From Hexactinellida sp. DTS-2022 (Eukaryota; Porifera; Hexactinellida): a stretch of 64,000 bases of DNA. This document shows positions 21,091 to 55,282 of the stretch, piece by piece. The notes beneath the pieces are model-generated. The model saw only the letters and a program-made list of their open reading frames with translations. It was not told the DNA's origin and ran no database searches. The DNA is taken from the NCBI GenBank assembly GCA_028753945.1, contig JAPNXP010000018.1:434001-498000 (forward strand), read 5' to 3'. How positions within the stretch are numbered: the first letter of the stretch is position 1; every line of letters starts with the position of its first letter. The translations under genes and the position numbers were made by a program.

Positions 21091-22537
21091 TGTATGTTCA
21101 AATTAAAATAGGTATCATTTCGCCCCTCATAATATTATTTGGGGTGGCCGTTAATAGACAGCCGGGACTTAGGATCAAAACCTCTTGAATAAGAAGGGTT
21201 ACGCGATAACAAAACAATTATTATAAATACAACTGGTGGATAACCTTAATCCTTAAGATTGCACTATTGTTTGCCCGCCTATGGTCTCGCGGGCTACCAA
21301 ATCCGGCAGTGCTTAAGCAGACCACAATAATCTATATATTAAAAGCACAATAGTTATTTGTGAGTGTGTGTGTGTTTGTCCGGATTACATTAAAGTAATT
21401 CGGAGAAAAAAAACGCATCTCTATTTGAGATCAAAACTACCGTAACTAGGGGCCTGCATTTGTCGGACTCCGTATGTCGGCATTTGTCCAAAATTCCAAA
21501 TATCAAATGTTTAGAATTTTCCGACTTCTTTGTCTCTATGTTTTATGCTGGCATTTCTCCGACTGTTTAGTAATTATCGTAATGTGAGTATTCAATAACA
21601 GTTGTAATTTATTTATGTTTTCACTCAACACAATATTTGTTGATAGTACATCCAGGGAATTATACAGGACTCAAATTGAACGCTCCTAATAGGCCTTAGG
21701 TCACTAGAGTATGTATTTTGTACGCCTAAAAGGTTAGTTTTGTATTACTCTACAGGGAGTTTCGGCAGTTTTCGCGCTCCTAAACGCCAACATAGCCAAA
21801 TTTATACGCCTCTAGGCGTATGGCGCGCTCCTGGATAAACCCCTGAGTATATCTACTTTTCAGATATTGTGTTTAATTTAAACATGATATATTGGCTAAT
21901 AATAGAATACGTATTAATAAATATATTAATGCTATTTAGTAATTGATATTTAAATTAACATGGATTTACTTTGACTCAATATAAATAAAATCGCTGTTCA
22001 AAATATAGAACATCTGAAGGTCACAAGTTGTTTGTATCCAAAAGAAAGATAATCAATATAACTAAGGCTTGTGCCTTTTTCGTAAGAGATGCAATTACGT
22101 CCTAAGCTCAGTCAAGAATTTAATCATATTAGTTAGTTTTCACAGTCAATATGTGTTACTGTGCTATTTTTTTTCAGTCGTTAAATTGCACCTTTTTTAT
22201 AGAAAGTGCTCCTGAATTAACATTTAACAAGTCCTCTTAGTGTGTAAGAGGTTTTCTGCTGAGCCCCCATTGGGGTCGCTGGCTATACTTACTCCTACGC
22301 ACTTGACACCCACTATAGTTAGGGCTGACTTCGCACCTGTCTAAATATAATATGAATTTACTTATACAGCGATCATCGGCGTTTGTATTATAAAACCTGG
22401 CTAGTTTCTACCGATTGTTTTTTTTATAATGAAGCTTCTAAATAATTAATGAATATCAATTATATTAATATGATTACAAATTACAATACACATTTGTATG
22501 TATGTTTGAAGGTACGAGAAACGAAATTACTTTTCAG

Positions 22538-22701
22538 ACCCTGTAGACATGCAAATTGGTGTAGATTGCCGCATTAAATTTAAAGAACTTGGATTAACAT
22601 GTCCTATTTGTCATTCACCAATTCAGAGCAGTTTGGAAATAATATCATTAAGAAGTTCCTTAATTCACACACCGACCTTGAGTTTGAGATTTTCTGATTA
22701 A
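22538..22701 (+). pseudogene. RING-finger-like terminal exon fragment
   Basis: After a good acceptor (AAATTACTTTTCAG) there are 53 codons ending in TAA. They include VDCRIKFKELGLTCPICHSPI, in which the C...CPIC spacing and trailing hydrophobic residues resemble the second half of a RING finger. No first half (CxxC, CH) was found upstream. It lies inside the 4.8-kb foldback, so it may be a captured exon. The match is short and the family call is uncertain. Confidence 0.3.
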
Positions 22702-24119
22702 TTCCCAATCCCATTCTGAATGGACTGGGATTAATCTTAAAATCTTTAAAACTCTAATTCCCTAGGCCTAGGGATTTGGCCACATCTCTGGTTGCATATT
22801 ATAACAATTGTTATTTTTAGACTATTTTTCCAATATTGAGAAAGTAGTCTGAAAAATGTCAACATCTTAGATTCGGAGAATTCCCACATACGGAGTTTGA
22901 CGTAGTCTCGGAATGGGATTAGTAGGGCTAGGGCCCATAGGTTAGTCCATTACGGTGACATTGGGAGGCCAATGCCCATTGGTGATTCAATTGATAATTT
23001 TTTGTATGTCCATGGCCCTACCAACCATACCAGAGCCTACGCCTTTGTATTGTTAATTTATAGATGCACATTTAAACACATTTACTACATAAATAGAACG
23101 TAATTACTCATTTACTCGCTACACATTCTCAACTTAGTGATATTGATAAACTGATTTAACAGCAAGACCAGCTATTAAACCAACTAACAACACAGCAGCT
23201 TATCAATAAACTCAACATTCATTTGAGAATGTGTAGCAATTAATTATGTTCTTATTATGGTGAATGTATTGAAAATTATATGTATTGAAGATTAAACTGG
23301 TGGGAGTGGTGGCTTGAGTGAAATGGTTTGAATTCGCGAGTAGATTAGGATAAATATTTATTACGTGCCTATAATCTCGTTCGCTTTTGCTAGGGAATAC
23401 TTAACTATTCCACTAAATTTATTATCATGCATAATTTACACTTTACCACGCAATATAATTAACTTACAAAAGGACTCGTATTCATTTTGTCAAGTCTTCA
23501 ATATTAATCTATATACGTAACTATATGATACTTTGTTTGCTTACTTACTTATAATTTAAAATCTCAATCTTATTCTTAGTCATTAATTCCCCAACTTTAA
23601 CAACAAACACCGCTTATTTGCAAGTAGATAATTCTAAATTCGTATTTAGCATATGAAATTACTTAAAATAACCGTCTAATCTCTATGTAAATTCTAATAT
23701 TTTACAAACTTGTTTAGCTATATTGTCAATAACAACAATAAATATTTGTATTAGAAATTTGTGAGTGTCAGATTCGTATTCAGCATACTTGTTTACCTAG
23801 TATACACATTTAGAAGTGAACAAATAACTGGATTCATACCTGGGATATAATCAATTTTTAACAACCCATAATATTTATTTAAACATTTTCTATAAGTATG
23901 ACTCAATCTCGCCTAGACGAAAATGAGACTCAATTTGGACTAGTCCAAAATGAGTCTCAATTTGGACTAGGCGAAATTGAGACTCAATTTGGACTGAAAC
24001 TCAATTTCGCCTACAACATATATATCCTTAGTTATGAACTAGACAATGTCAATATAGGCCTAATCCATACTAGCCAAATATTTACAAAAATTTTTTATGT
24101 TAGTTTTTAGCGCGAAACA

Positions 24120-26180
24120 TGTCAATTATAAAATATACCTGAGTCAATACTCAATGTTTTAAATCGAACCGAAATATGCTTTTTCTTTAATCTACTCTAT
24201 GTTATTGTCATTTTTGTGAAATTGGTCAAAAAAAACCCACTATTTTTCATTAAAAGTATACTAATTCAATTTTTTTGTATTATATTGCCAAAACTGCCCG
24301 CTTTTAAAACATGCGCCTACATATACTGAGCATTTTAAAAAAAAGTTTGACTTTCTAGAATAAAAATTCTCTTTTTTACATCCATATGCCCAAATGGTCT
24401 TTTTTTACACCTTCATAATTAGCATTTAATTAATTTGTGTCGAAGTGGCTGAGTCCAGAATATGAAAGTGCGAGGAAAAGGAGTTCCTAAACTGCATAAA
24501 ATAGATAATGTCATTTGAAATTGAATTAGACTATTTTTAGCAATTTAGAGCTAAGCTCTATCTCATTTGGATCAGAAGTTGGATTTTTGTCAGCTTTTTA
24601 ACATATTGCCTCTTTGACACCACCATATTTGGGCATTTGAAATCAGAACACATCATTCGAATTATAATATAATCCCAAAAGTTTATCCAATGAGTAAGAA
24701 ATAGAATCATGATGTGACTAGAATTTTAGAGCTAGTCTCTGCTGTCCAGAGATCAAGAGTTACAATATTTGCTTCGTCATCAAAATTGGGCACATCAAAT
24801 TACCATATATGGTCATGTTAAAAAGTGTGACACTTAGAGTCCTAAAATGTATTATAAACGTATAGCAAGTCAGGTATTTACAGTATTTTCTAATGCCTAT
24901 GATCATTTTATCTCAAAGCGTTTCTGAAATATCAACAGGTGTGAAATGTCAGATTTTTTGCCCCCTTCTGTGGCCCAAAAGTCCATAACTTATCGAATAA
25001 TGATTGGATAGTGTTGTTTAACGTCTCATTTTGTGCGCAAATGCTATTTCCATATTTGTATTACCAAATTGGTGTTTTATATAATACATTATTGTATATT
25101 TGAGGGCCTTGAGGTGTGAAAATATGACAAAACAGACAAAACCATAGTCATAAATTGGTCATAACTCATGATATATTATTGTAAAAGTGTTGAAAACAAA
25201 TGCTACGCATAGATAAGAAGCTGGCGCATTTTTATGAAGAATAACAGAATTATTCTGCTGTCCAATTTCCCACAGTAATATATGATCCCCGGGTACTTGC
25301 ATACCCTTCATATTCTTTTATGCCCCTAATTTCCTAATTTTTGACATATTCCTGAACTTTTTGACGTGAACCTGTATATTTTGACCTGTAGATTCCGAAA
25401 TTTTTAATTTTGGGAACAATATATGGCAGTGTAGAATTTTATCACCTCTTTTGATTTTGAAATTCGGAAAAATTCGTGGGCCGCAGCCTTAGAATGCTTA
25501 TAAAACCAAAAATAATAATCAGAAAGTCAAAAAATTTCTCTGGGGTAACACATGATACATCCTCAGACCCTTGAACTAGATTTGAAAATTTTTTCTTCTA
25601 ACATCTTATAACTATAGTTTAGTGCACGACTGCGTTTTATGATTATTTTGAAAAAATGGCCTTTAGCATCGTTTCTTCTGCAAAAATAAATAAAATAAAA
25701 ATTATTACTGAGAGGAAATAGTCTCATAATAATATGTTCAAAAATTCAAAAAGATTCAACAATTTTTGAAAAAATGTCATGCCCATATAAGGAAGTCGAC
25801 GTCTTATTTTATTAAAAAACACCATCTTGATTGAAAATTAAGAAGAAAAAAAATCACAGAAGTCAATCTCTATCTCATCTAGAGTATTCCTAGTAGTAAA
25901 TTATGCAATTCTGAGATTCACCGTGAACGCCCGAATATCAATACAGATTACCCTTAATCGATATTAACTGATTTTGCAAATATAAAGTCACTCTATTTCA
26001 TCAATGGTTTATGGCATAATATCTAAATTTACCTAAAGTTATCGACTGAATTGGAACTTACACTCTTTAACAAGTTCTATATTAAGGAGAACTGATACTA
26101 AGCATATTTAAATTAGATAGGAAATTCCCTAAGCAATATGAATTGGTTAATAATAATAACTAAAGCTATTAATGCTGGCT
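24120..26180. other. Anonymous AT-rich stretch
   Basis: About 2 kb between the foldback and the bZIP gene. No open frame, repeat family or RNA gene recognised. T- and A-runs are frequent and motifs such as CATATATGG and TTGGGCA recur loosely. Confidence 0.5.
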
Positions 26181-26198
26181 GATTACAATTTGTGAAAC

Positions 26199-26206
26199 TA
26201 TAAATA
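26199..26206 (+). promoter_or_regulatory. TATA box of the bZIP gene
   Basis: TATAAATA about 85 bp before the start codon, leaving room for a 55-60 nt 5' UTR. Confidence 0.5.
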
Positions 26207-26289
26207 CTCATTTAATCTTAATAAAAGCAGACTCGATAATTATTAAGAAACTGACTACCCCACTCAAACAATAACATCAATAATAATAA

Positions 26290-26718
26290 ATGGATTCAAT
26301 TAATGATGCGTACGCTTTTAATTACGGGATTTTAATGCTTTGTAGGCCGCTACTTGTCGATAACTGGCAAGTTTGGATTCCTCATATCAGAAAGTTTGAA
26401 CTGAAAAGTGTAATTAATCTACTCGATTCTTCTAAAATCGAGTCCGTTGACTATCGGGAAATAAAGAAAATAATTGAGAGTGATGCTATTAATGAATCAG
26501 ACAGGAAGGAGATTAAAAAGCAGAGAAGATTAGCTAATAACCGCAGAGCCGCGAGGAGATTCCGCGAGCGTGCGTGCGACAATATTTCGAAAGATACCAG
26601 GAGTGTACAGTCCCTAGAAAGGGAGCGAAATTACCTTTTGAGAGAGAAGGAAATGTTGTTACAAGAAACTATTTATTACAGACAGTATCTGAGATCTCAA
26701 GTTGAAACTGAATATTAA
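26290..26718 (+). CDS. Small bZIP transcription factor
   Basis: Intronless gene for a 142-residue basic leucine zipper protein, presumably a nuclear dimeric DNA-binding factor. The basic region at about residues 75-97 is KKQRRLANNRRAARRFRERA, with the invariant pattern N-x-x-A-A-x-x-F-R. The zipper (about 105-135) has leucines in LERERNYLLREKEMLL followed by a Tyr-rich turn, so it is short and imperfect. The N-terminal 70 residues match nothing I know. A TATA box lies at 26199 and two AATAAA signals at 26796-26808, so it looks like a complete gene. Subfamily not assigned; the Phe before the final Arg of the signature differs from the Cys of AP-1/ATF. Confidence 0.8.
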   Translation: MDSINDAYAFNYGILMLCRPLLVDNWQVWIPHIRKFELKSVINLLDSSKIESVDYREIKKIIESDAINESDRKEIKKQRRLANNRRAARRFRERACDNISKDTRSVQSLERERNYLLREKEMLLQETIYYRQYLRSQVETEY

Positions 26719-26795
26719 ACTAACTCACTTGCTCTTAACAATACCAACTTAATCACTTTATTTTTTGTAAATTGATAAGTATTGGTATAACCTCT

Positions 26796-26808
26796 AATAA
26801 ATAATAAA
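26796..26808 (+). terminator. Poly(A) signals of the bZIP gene
   Basis: Two AATAAA hexamers 78-90 bp after the stop codon. Confidence 0.55.
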
Positions 26809-26867
26809 ACTTTAATTACAGGAATTTTTATTAATTGAGACAAATGTCTCATTATCAATGATTGTAA

Positions 26868-27088
26868 AAACACCTTTTCTAATGTAAATTTCAGGCAAAG
26901 GAAAGGTCATTCCTTTACATAAAAATCACTTTGCGAAGCCGAGTTTTTAACGGACACCAGGGAACCGTCAAAATGTGTTCGCCTTATCCGGAATTCGTAT
27001 TAACCAATATCATTTGTATTGAAAAGGCTTTGAAGGGGACTGAAATAGTGTACGTATTAACCGTGTTCGTACTAACGAGGTTCTACTG
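26868..27088. mobile_element. Truncated family J joined to family C
   Basis: Left part has the family J words ACACCTTTTCTAATGTAA and GCGAAGCCG. From 26951 a family C body continues to the right end ACGAGGTTCTACTG at 27088. Confidence 0.6.
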
Positions 27089-27179
27089 CATTTGTAAACC
27101 TATAGTATACATGTATAAATCCAAAACTAACCATAATCTCAGAAAGGTTTTAATTAATTACCCACAGCTTGTTGGGATA

Positions 27180-27350
27180 TTTGTTCCAGGCACTATTTAT
27201 TATTGTTATTTAAATTTGTTAAATTGCACTATTTATCATTGTTATTTAGATTTGTGAAATTGCAATATTATTTATTATTATTTTAAATTTGTTAGAATGC
27301 ACTATTTATTATTATTGTAAATTTGTTATATTGCAATATTTTTTGTGTTG
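27180..27350. repeat. Degenerate tandem repeat of about 45-50 bp units
   Basis: Four imperfect units of the form CACTATTTATTATTGTTATTT followed by AAATTTGTTAAATTG. Confidence 0.65.
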
Positions 27351-27478
27351 CTCCAAAATTTGTTTATGTAATTATATTTAATTTATATTTAATAACTAAC
27401 TACAGTTCCAATTTAAATGTTTGTTGGTTTAGCGGAAATGATCTTCTCAATAAATAGCAATAAACTATTAATTAATGG

Positions 27479-27602
27479 CTTACTTATATTGACCAACTCC
27501 CTTCAATATAAAAACCTTCATGAAGGAATAATCTTTGATGGTAAATGATTTTACCAATGGCTGAAAAATACATTAGAAAAGGTTTTTTGGCCGATATACA
27601 AG
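27479..27602. mobile_element. Family J MITE
   Basis: Degraded copy: ACTTATATTGACCAACTCC to AGAAAAGGTTTTTTGGCCGATATA. Directly followed by family K at 27605-27758. Confidence 0.55.
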
Positions 27603-27604
27603 TA

Positions 27605-27758
27605 TAGTGTGTTCGTGTAATAATTTATATAGCAAGTCGCATTTTGCACGAAATTTGCTTGCTATTAGAGGAACAGAATTAACATTAAATGCTCGCTTGG
27701 GGACTGAAAATAACTTGCTAATAGACAATATTATTGCTATTAGGCGAAAACCATTGTA
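27605..27758. mobile_element. Family K MITE
   Basis: Contains GTGTTCGTGTAATA, AGCAAGTCGCATTTTGCACG, GCTTGCTATTAGAGGAAC and TGCTATTAGGCGAA. Other copies: 34703-34840, 54570-54697 (best ends, CAGTAGTGTTCGTG and CACACCACTG), and a fragment at 62940-62982. Confidence 0.65.
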
Positions 27759-28483
27759 ATTCCTATTATTATTATTATATTTCAACATGTTTAGATTTGT
27801 GTTTAAATAAATAAATAAATAATAAAAGTAGAAATAATATTGTTGGTAAATAACATTTTATCTCAATTGAACAGCGATTATTTGTATGATCACAATAAGT
27901 AGAATTTCTACTAAATTGAAAGTTAAATTTCTACTCCAAATAATAAATTAACCTAAATTAACTTCTGAAATTATTCACAAAGAATTGACTACATTAGTTA
28001 GTAGCTATCTACCACAATCTCTGAGACAAAGTAAATTAACATTTATGGAAATTACAGTTTCTAATTAAAGTATTAATAATGCTGTAATTAGTTAGTTATA
28101 AAGCACCTGTTATAACAAACTTATTCGTTTTCTAGTTAACAAAACATTTAAATTAAACCACATCTATGTTCACGAATCGACTTGTTACTTTCACAAACTA
28201 AATCTACTCAAATTATATTTCCAGAAAATTCCATAATTAAATCAATTAAAGTCAGACTTATAAGCTTTTTCTAAGATTACCGTATTTCCCAGATAAGATT
28301 GGTATCTACTTACCTATTTGAATATTTTAGAATTCATCAGCTGAAAGTAAAAGTACAGGTCTTAATTAAGTTAATTTATTGGTAAACAACAACAAATATA
28401 GTTAAGTAGCTTTAAGTTTGAAGGTAATTTATTGTCCTCATTCTAATAATTAACCAACAACAAGAAAATAAATAAACAAAGGG

Positions 28484-28595
28484 CTTACTTATATACCGGT
28501 CAACACCTCAATATAAAAACCTGGTTAGCAAAAATAAAATTTTGATGTCAAAAATATCCTTTCGGAGTTCAAAAATTACATTATAAAATCAGTAA
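28484..28595. mobile_element. Family J copy, decayed
   Basis: Left arm CTTACTTATATACCGGTCAACACC is clear, the right arm is decayed. It lies downstream of the ankyrin gene. The remaining 27.8-28.5 kb is AT-rich with nothing recognised. Confidence 0.45.
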
Positions 28596-28633
28596 GTCCT
28601 ATAAAATTACTACAACAGTATTTACATGCAAAA

Positions 28634-30889
28634 CTAAAAAAATGCATCTTGAAACGACACACAAATCTCACCAGACTTAAATACAAACAATTCATTGTTA
28701 TTTCTACTTTTATGAAGATTCACAAATTCAGTCAAGTGTTTAGACCGACCAAGAGACCGAATTGGGATATTATTCGCTACAATGCACTCAGCACAAACTG
28801 TCTTTAGGGGCCTAGGAATTTGACTGAAGGTTTGTCCCCACAATCTGTACTTAAGAGCTGAATTTCTAAGAGCTAGATCGATAGCAGATAACCCGTGTTC
28901 ATTTCTAACGTATAAATATCCGCCCAAATCATACAGGCACTGTAGTAGCGAAATAGCGGGTATTCTCCCTGCTTGCTCATTGGTCAATATCCAAGTTATA
29001 GGCGTAAGACAAGAAGGTAGCATTCTGGCATTGAAATTAGCGCCGATTTCCTTGAAAAGTTGTAATATTTCCGTGCAATCTAATTTGAGCTCAACGCATA
29101 TTTTAACTCGCCAAGCCGTAATAGAAGCTACGCACATACCTAGTACTGACATTTGGCTGTTCGGACTATGGATAATACGCTGCCAAACTGAATTTATAAC
29201 TTTTCTAATGTTTTCTTTCTCAATTTCAGTAACCTGGTTGTACCAAATATAGAGTACAATGGTTATTTGGAACACAACATCTTGTATAAAATGTCCGATA
29301 TATCCAATCTTCACAGCATTTATATCTGAAGGCTTTAATTTCTTGTCGAGCAAAGGAAATATCTGTTTATAGAGAAAAGACAGGAATTTGTCCATAAATA
29401 CATTGATATGGCATTTCGTTCTTAAATGACCAATTGCCCGAACAATCCGAGTTAAATGTTTGCTAAGTTGGAAATTGAAATCTGCTAAATAATTCTTTTG
29501 TGTCACAGATGCTGTTGGGAGTTTGTATTCAGAATTGAGAGATTCCAAATAACAGTGTAGGAAATAGCAAAGTGTGTTATAATCCATGGTTTCATTCACA
29601 GTGCGTATTAACAGAGATTCCATTTGTGCTTCCATATAACCTAGGAACCATGGACTACTGAGTTCACTGCATGAATTAACGTTGTTCAGTGCTAACACGA
29701 GTTTATCACAATTAGCATTGCTTATTAAAGTTTCTATTGAACGAAATGTGCATGTTATTCCCAGCTTAACTCTCATGAACAGAAATTCTCGATTTGTACA
29801 GTTGTATAAAGTGAACCTCTGTGAATTAGAGGTTATAAGATATGCTTGGCATGACTGTACATCTCGTACACTCAAGCTCAAATGGTTCTGTATGAATTGA
29901 ACCATCTTATTCCGCTGGAAATGCAGTGCTAATACCAGTGGAGTTATACCAGAATCGTCCGGTATAATCCGGAGATAGGGGGCCAGGAATAGTAACCAGT
30001 TGTCTACAGTATCTGTCCAACTTGTCGCAACGTAGTTAATAACAATTATATGCAGTGAAGTGAGGCCCGAAGGCTTAATACGAGCGTTCACGTCAGCACC
30101 GATCTCTATTAGAAAACTAAGTATCTCAATAAAATCGGATTTAGTGCTACTGGTGTCTACAAATGCTAGTTTCATTAGGAGATGTAACGGTTGCAATCCG
30201 GCCTTATTCGGTTGAGAAACGAGTGATTTTAAATCCTCTTTTTTAATGAAATAACGAAGTACGTTCGAAATAGGACCCCATGGAATTATCCCTGACACAA
30301 TGAAATGTAGAATGTTATTTCCATTCGTGTCTATGCCTATTCCAGTAGCGCCTAGGGTTAGGAGTTTGTGAAGTTTGAAAATATCGATTTGCATCGGGTT
30401 AGATTGTTTCCAGTTATCTAGATAAGACGGACAGCCATTAGAATCTGCTACGTTGGGATTAGCTTGCTTTTTAAGCAGTAAATAGTTGAGTGTCTGTATA
30501 TTGTCGTACATTATCGGTTTAAGCACCCTCTCGTTATCCCGCGTATGAACTAACAGCATGACGTCATGAGGTACAAGCTGTCTCTCCAACAGGTGTTGTA
30601 AGAATTGTACCGAATAAGCGGTGAAATAAATACGTTTCGTAGTGTCACTAGGATGTTGGTGTATTAGTATCTTATTTGTGAGAATCCCAGTTTGGAATAA
30701 GATTGTTATTTCATTCGGAGACAGCTGATCGAATTGTCGCACTAATTGGTGGAAAGGCAAAGCGCTTATATTTGCTAGCTTCTGTTTGAGAGCTAAGTTA
30801 TCTGAAACTATAGGTGTCAACTGGTTCCAGTTTAACTCTACCTTCTCTATTCTAGTTCTAGGTTGATATCTAACAGGTGCTGTTGTCAT
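28634..30889 (-). CDS. Ankyrin-repeat protein with FEM1-like C-terminal box
   Basis: Intronless 751-residue protein. Divergent ankyrin repeats are visible: LLLKKQANPNVADSNG (about 138-151), LLTLGATGIGIDTNGNNILH (about 176-195), FLIEIGADVNARIKPSGLTSLH (about 259-280), a block with FKEIGANFNARMLPSCLTPI, and a last one with GGYLYVRNEHGLSAIDLAL. The C-terminus (about 692-725) reads PRPLKTVCAECIVANNIP followed by LTEFVNLH. This resembles the end of FEM1 proteins ('LKCLAARA...IP...FV.LH'), substrate receptors of CUL2 ubiquitin ligases; a SOCS-like box is an alternative. The role in ubiquitylation is inference. The middle (about 330-600) is helical-looking and unassigned. A family C MITE ends 8 bp upstream of the start codon, so the 5' UTR must lie in it or be spliced. 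Confidence 0.75.
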   Translation of the reverse strand: MTTAPVRYQPRTRIEKVELNWNQLTPIVSDNLALKQKLANISALPFHQLVRQFDQLSPNEITILFQTGILTNKILIHQHPSDTTKRIYFTAYSVQFLQHLLERQLVPHDVMLLVHTRDNERVLKPIMYDNIQTLNYLLLKKQANPNVADSNGCPSYLDNWKQSNPMQIDIFKLHKLLTLGATGIGIDTNGNNILHFIVSGIIPWGPISNVLRYFIKKEDLKSLVSQPNKAGLQPLHLLMKLAFVDTSSTKSDFIEILSFLIEIGADVNARIKPSGLTSLHIIVINYVATSWTDTVDNWLLFLAPYLRIIPDDSGITPLVLALHFQRNKMVQFIQNHLSLSVRDVQSCQAYLITSNSQRFTLYNCTNREFLFMRVKLGITCTFRSIETLISNANCDKLVLALNNVNSCSELSSPWFLGYMEAQMESLLIRTVNETMDYNTLCYFLHCYLESLNSEYKLPTASVTQKNYLADFNFQLSKHLTRIVRAIGHLRTKCHINVFMDKFLSFLYKQIFPLLDKKLKPSDINAVKIGYIGHFIQDVVFQITIVLYIWYNQVTEIEKENIRKVINSVWQRIIHSPNSQMSVLGMCVASITAWRVKICVELKLDCTEILQLFKEIGANFNARMLPSCLTPITWILTNEQAGRIPAISLLQCLYDLGGYLYVRNEHGLSAIDLALRNSALKYRLWGQTFSQIPRPLKTVCAECIVANNIPIRSLGRSKHLTEFVNLHKSRNNNELFVFKSGEICVSFQDAFF

Positions 30890-30897
30890 TCTAAATA

Positions 30898-31056
30898 CAG
30901 TAGAACCTCGTTAGTACGAACACGGTTAATACGAACACTATTTCAGTCCCTTCAAAGCCTTTTAAATACAAATAACATTGGTTAATTCGAATTCCGGATA
31001 AGGCGAACACAATTGACGATCCCCTGGTGTTAGTAGGTACTAACGAGGTTCTACTG
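30898..31056. mobile_element. Family C MITE at the ankyrin gene 5' end
   Basis: CAGTAGAACCTCGTTAGTAC to AACGAGGTTCTACTG, TA flanked, immediately upstream of the start codon of the minus-strand ankyrin gene. Confidence 0.8.
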
Positions 31057-31200
31057 TAGTATAATCAATGGTTGAATTTATATTAAGACATAATTTTTCT
31101 CCAAATATTAGTATAACATTGTTTCATATCCATTGTTTGTCTAATAATTACGTTCTTTTATTTGAACATTCAAGGACCAATATATTAATTGTTAATACTA

Positions 31201-31358
31201 CAGTAAACTCTCGTTATAGCGAAGTGCTTGGGACCTGTATATTCCTTCGTTATAACCGGATATTCGTTATAAGCGGATAATAATTAAACCATTTAGTGCT
31301 CTGGGGGTTAAAATCTCCATTTTATAAGCAGTTATTTCGTTATAACGGGAGTTCACTG
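31201..31358. mobile_element. Family E MITE
   Basis: CAGTAAACTCTCGTTATAGCG to ATAACGGGAGTTCACTG, with GGGACCTGTA and ATAAGCGGATAATAATTAA in the body. Confidence 0.8.
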
Positions 31359-31572
31359 TACAAACTTACAACACCAATACTTTATATTGAGCGACCTCAA
31401 ATCAATAGGCAGTGAAATAACCTTAAATACCGTATATACTCTAATAGTAGCCCCTATTCAAATAAGAGCCCCCCAAATTAGCAAAAAACAATAATCGCCT
31501 AGGCTACTATTCGAATAAATACGATATTAGGAATTTGCAACTATAACATTTGTAAAAAATTAGGGCTTTAAT

Positions 31573-31708
31573 TAATTATATATTAGCCAACACCTTTTCA
31601 ATGTAAAAACCCGGCTTCGCACGCAAAGGTTAATTTTGTTAGAAAATACCCTCAACTCTTCCAGAAAATTACATTAGAAAAGGTATTGCTCAACAAATAT
31701 ACAAGTAA
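31573..31708. mobile_element. Family J MITE
   Basis: Arms TATATTAGCCAACACCTTTT and AGAAAAGGTATTGCTCAACA around a CCGGCTTCGCA centre. Confidence 0.6.
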
Positions 31709-32053
31709 TTCCATGTACGTATTTTAATATTTCGCATAGTTATATGACTATAGGAAATGTGCAATCATTAAACTAACAAAATATAATTATTATAAAGTCA
31801 TATTTTAATATAATTAACATGGTGCAACGAATCTATTTAGATTCGCATTTGCATACAATTAATAGAGTTTTACACTAATACAATGATTCGGATATTTACA
31901 ACAATCAAATGATCTTATATGATGATTAAGTGAATCTCCTATAAATACAGCTACAGTGTATCAGAAAAAGTATTTAAACAGAGAAATCTTAAACCTTGCA
32001 AGACACGTATCAATTACTCGTATTCAAACTTGATTGTATTCACTTTGAGAATT

Positions 32054-32061
32054 TATATAAA
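32054..32061 (+). promoter_or_regulatory. TATA-like box of the KIF16B gene
   Basis: TATATAAA 46 bp before the kinesin start codon; it would give a very short 5' UTR. Confidence 0.4.
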
Positions 32062-32099
32062 AGAACATTTGTGTGTAATTATTTATTTGTTATTTCAAA

Positions 32100-54975
<22,876 letters not shown>

Positions 54976-55282
54976 AACTGTGTTTAGTTAATTGCTAGTT
55001 CTTTATTTTAATTAATTATTGCTGTGAAAAAAGTATTCACTTTTCACTGACTTGTGCTGTATTCTATTTTACAATTATTATGAATTCATATTAATTAATG
55101 AACAGTTAATATCCGTATTTTAGGCAAATATGTGATATCATATAGCTAACCAAGTTTCAGATATTATGTAAACATAAACAAAACAAAATAACAATAGTAG
55201 TTACATTATAGGGAAATTCACTAAATATACAAATGGTATCAGATTAAATCTGGATTAGTTTTAGTTAATAAAGTTAATAAAC

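Larger units (their letters stand above)
19170..24020. mobile_element. 4.8-kb foldback element with arms of about 430 bp
   Basis: Left arm (about 19170-19605) and right arm (about 23590-24020) are near-identical inverse complements. Both start ATGTTGTAGGCGAAATTGAG, then have a set of GAGTCTCATTTTGGACTAG words and a long AT-rich tract ending near CTACTTGCAAAT. A short element with the same outer words is at 63512-63655. The interior has no long open frame and no transposase was recognised. It holds several smaller inserts: a pair of inverted CGGTTAACTGTTAC blocks (19905-19990 and 20995-21090), a pogo-like relic (about 20299-20567), a perfect-looking hairpin (20642-20725), half a family A element (22354-22434) and an exon-like RING fragment (22538-22701). 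Superfamily unassigned. Confidence 0.65.

Noticed and set aside
21340-21480. ATCTATATATTAAAAGCACA and GTGTGTGTTTGTCCGG resembling ends seen on some Helitron-like elements
   Set aside because: No partner end, hairpin or coding part found; too weak to call.
24120-26000. Possible decayed coding sequence in the AT-rich gap
   Set aside because: No frame beyond chance length and no motif recognised.
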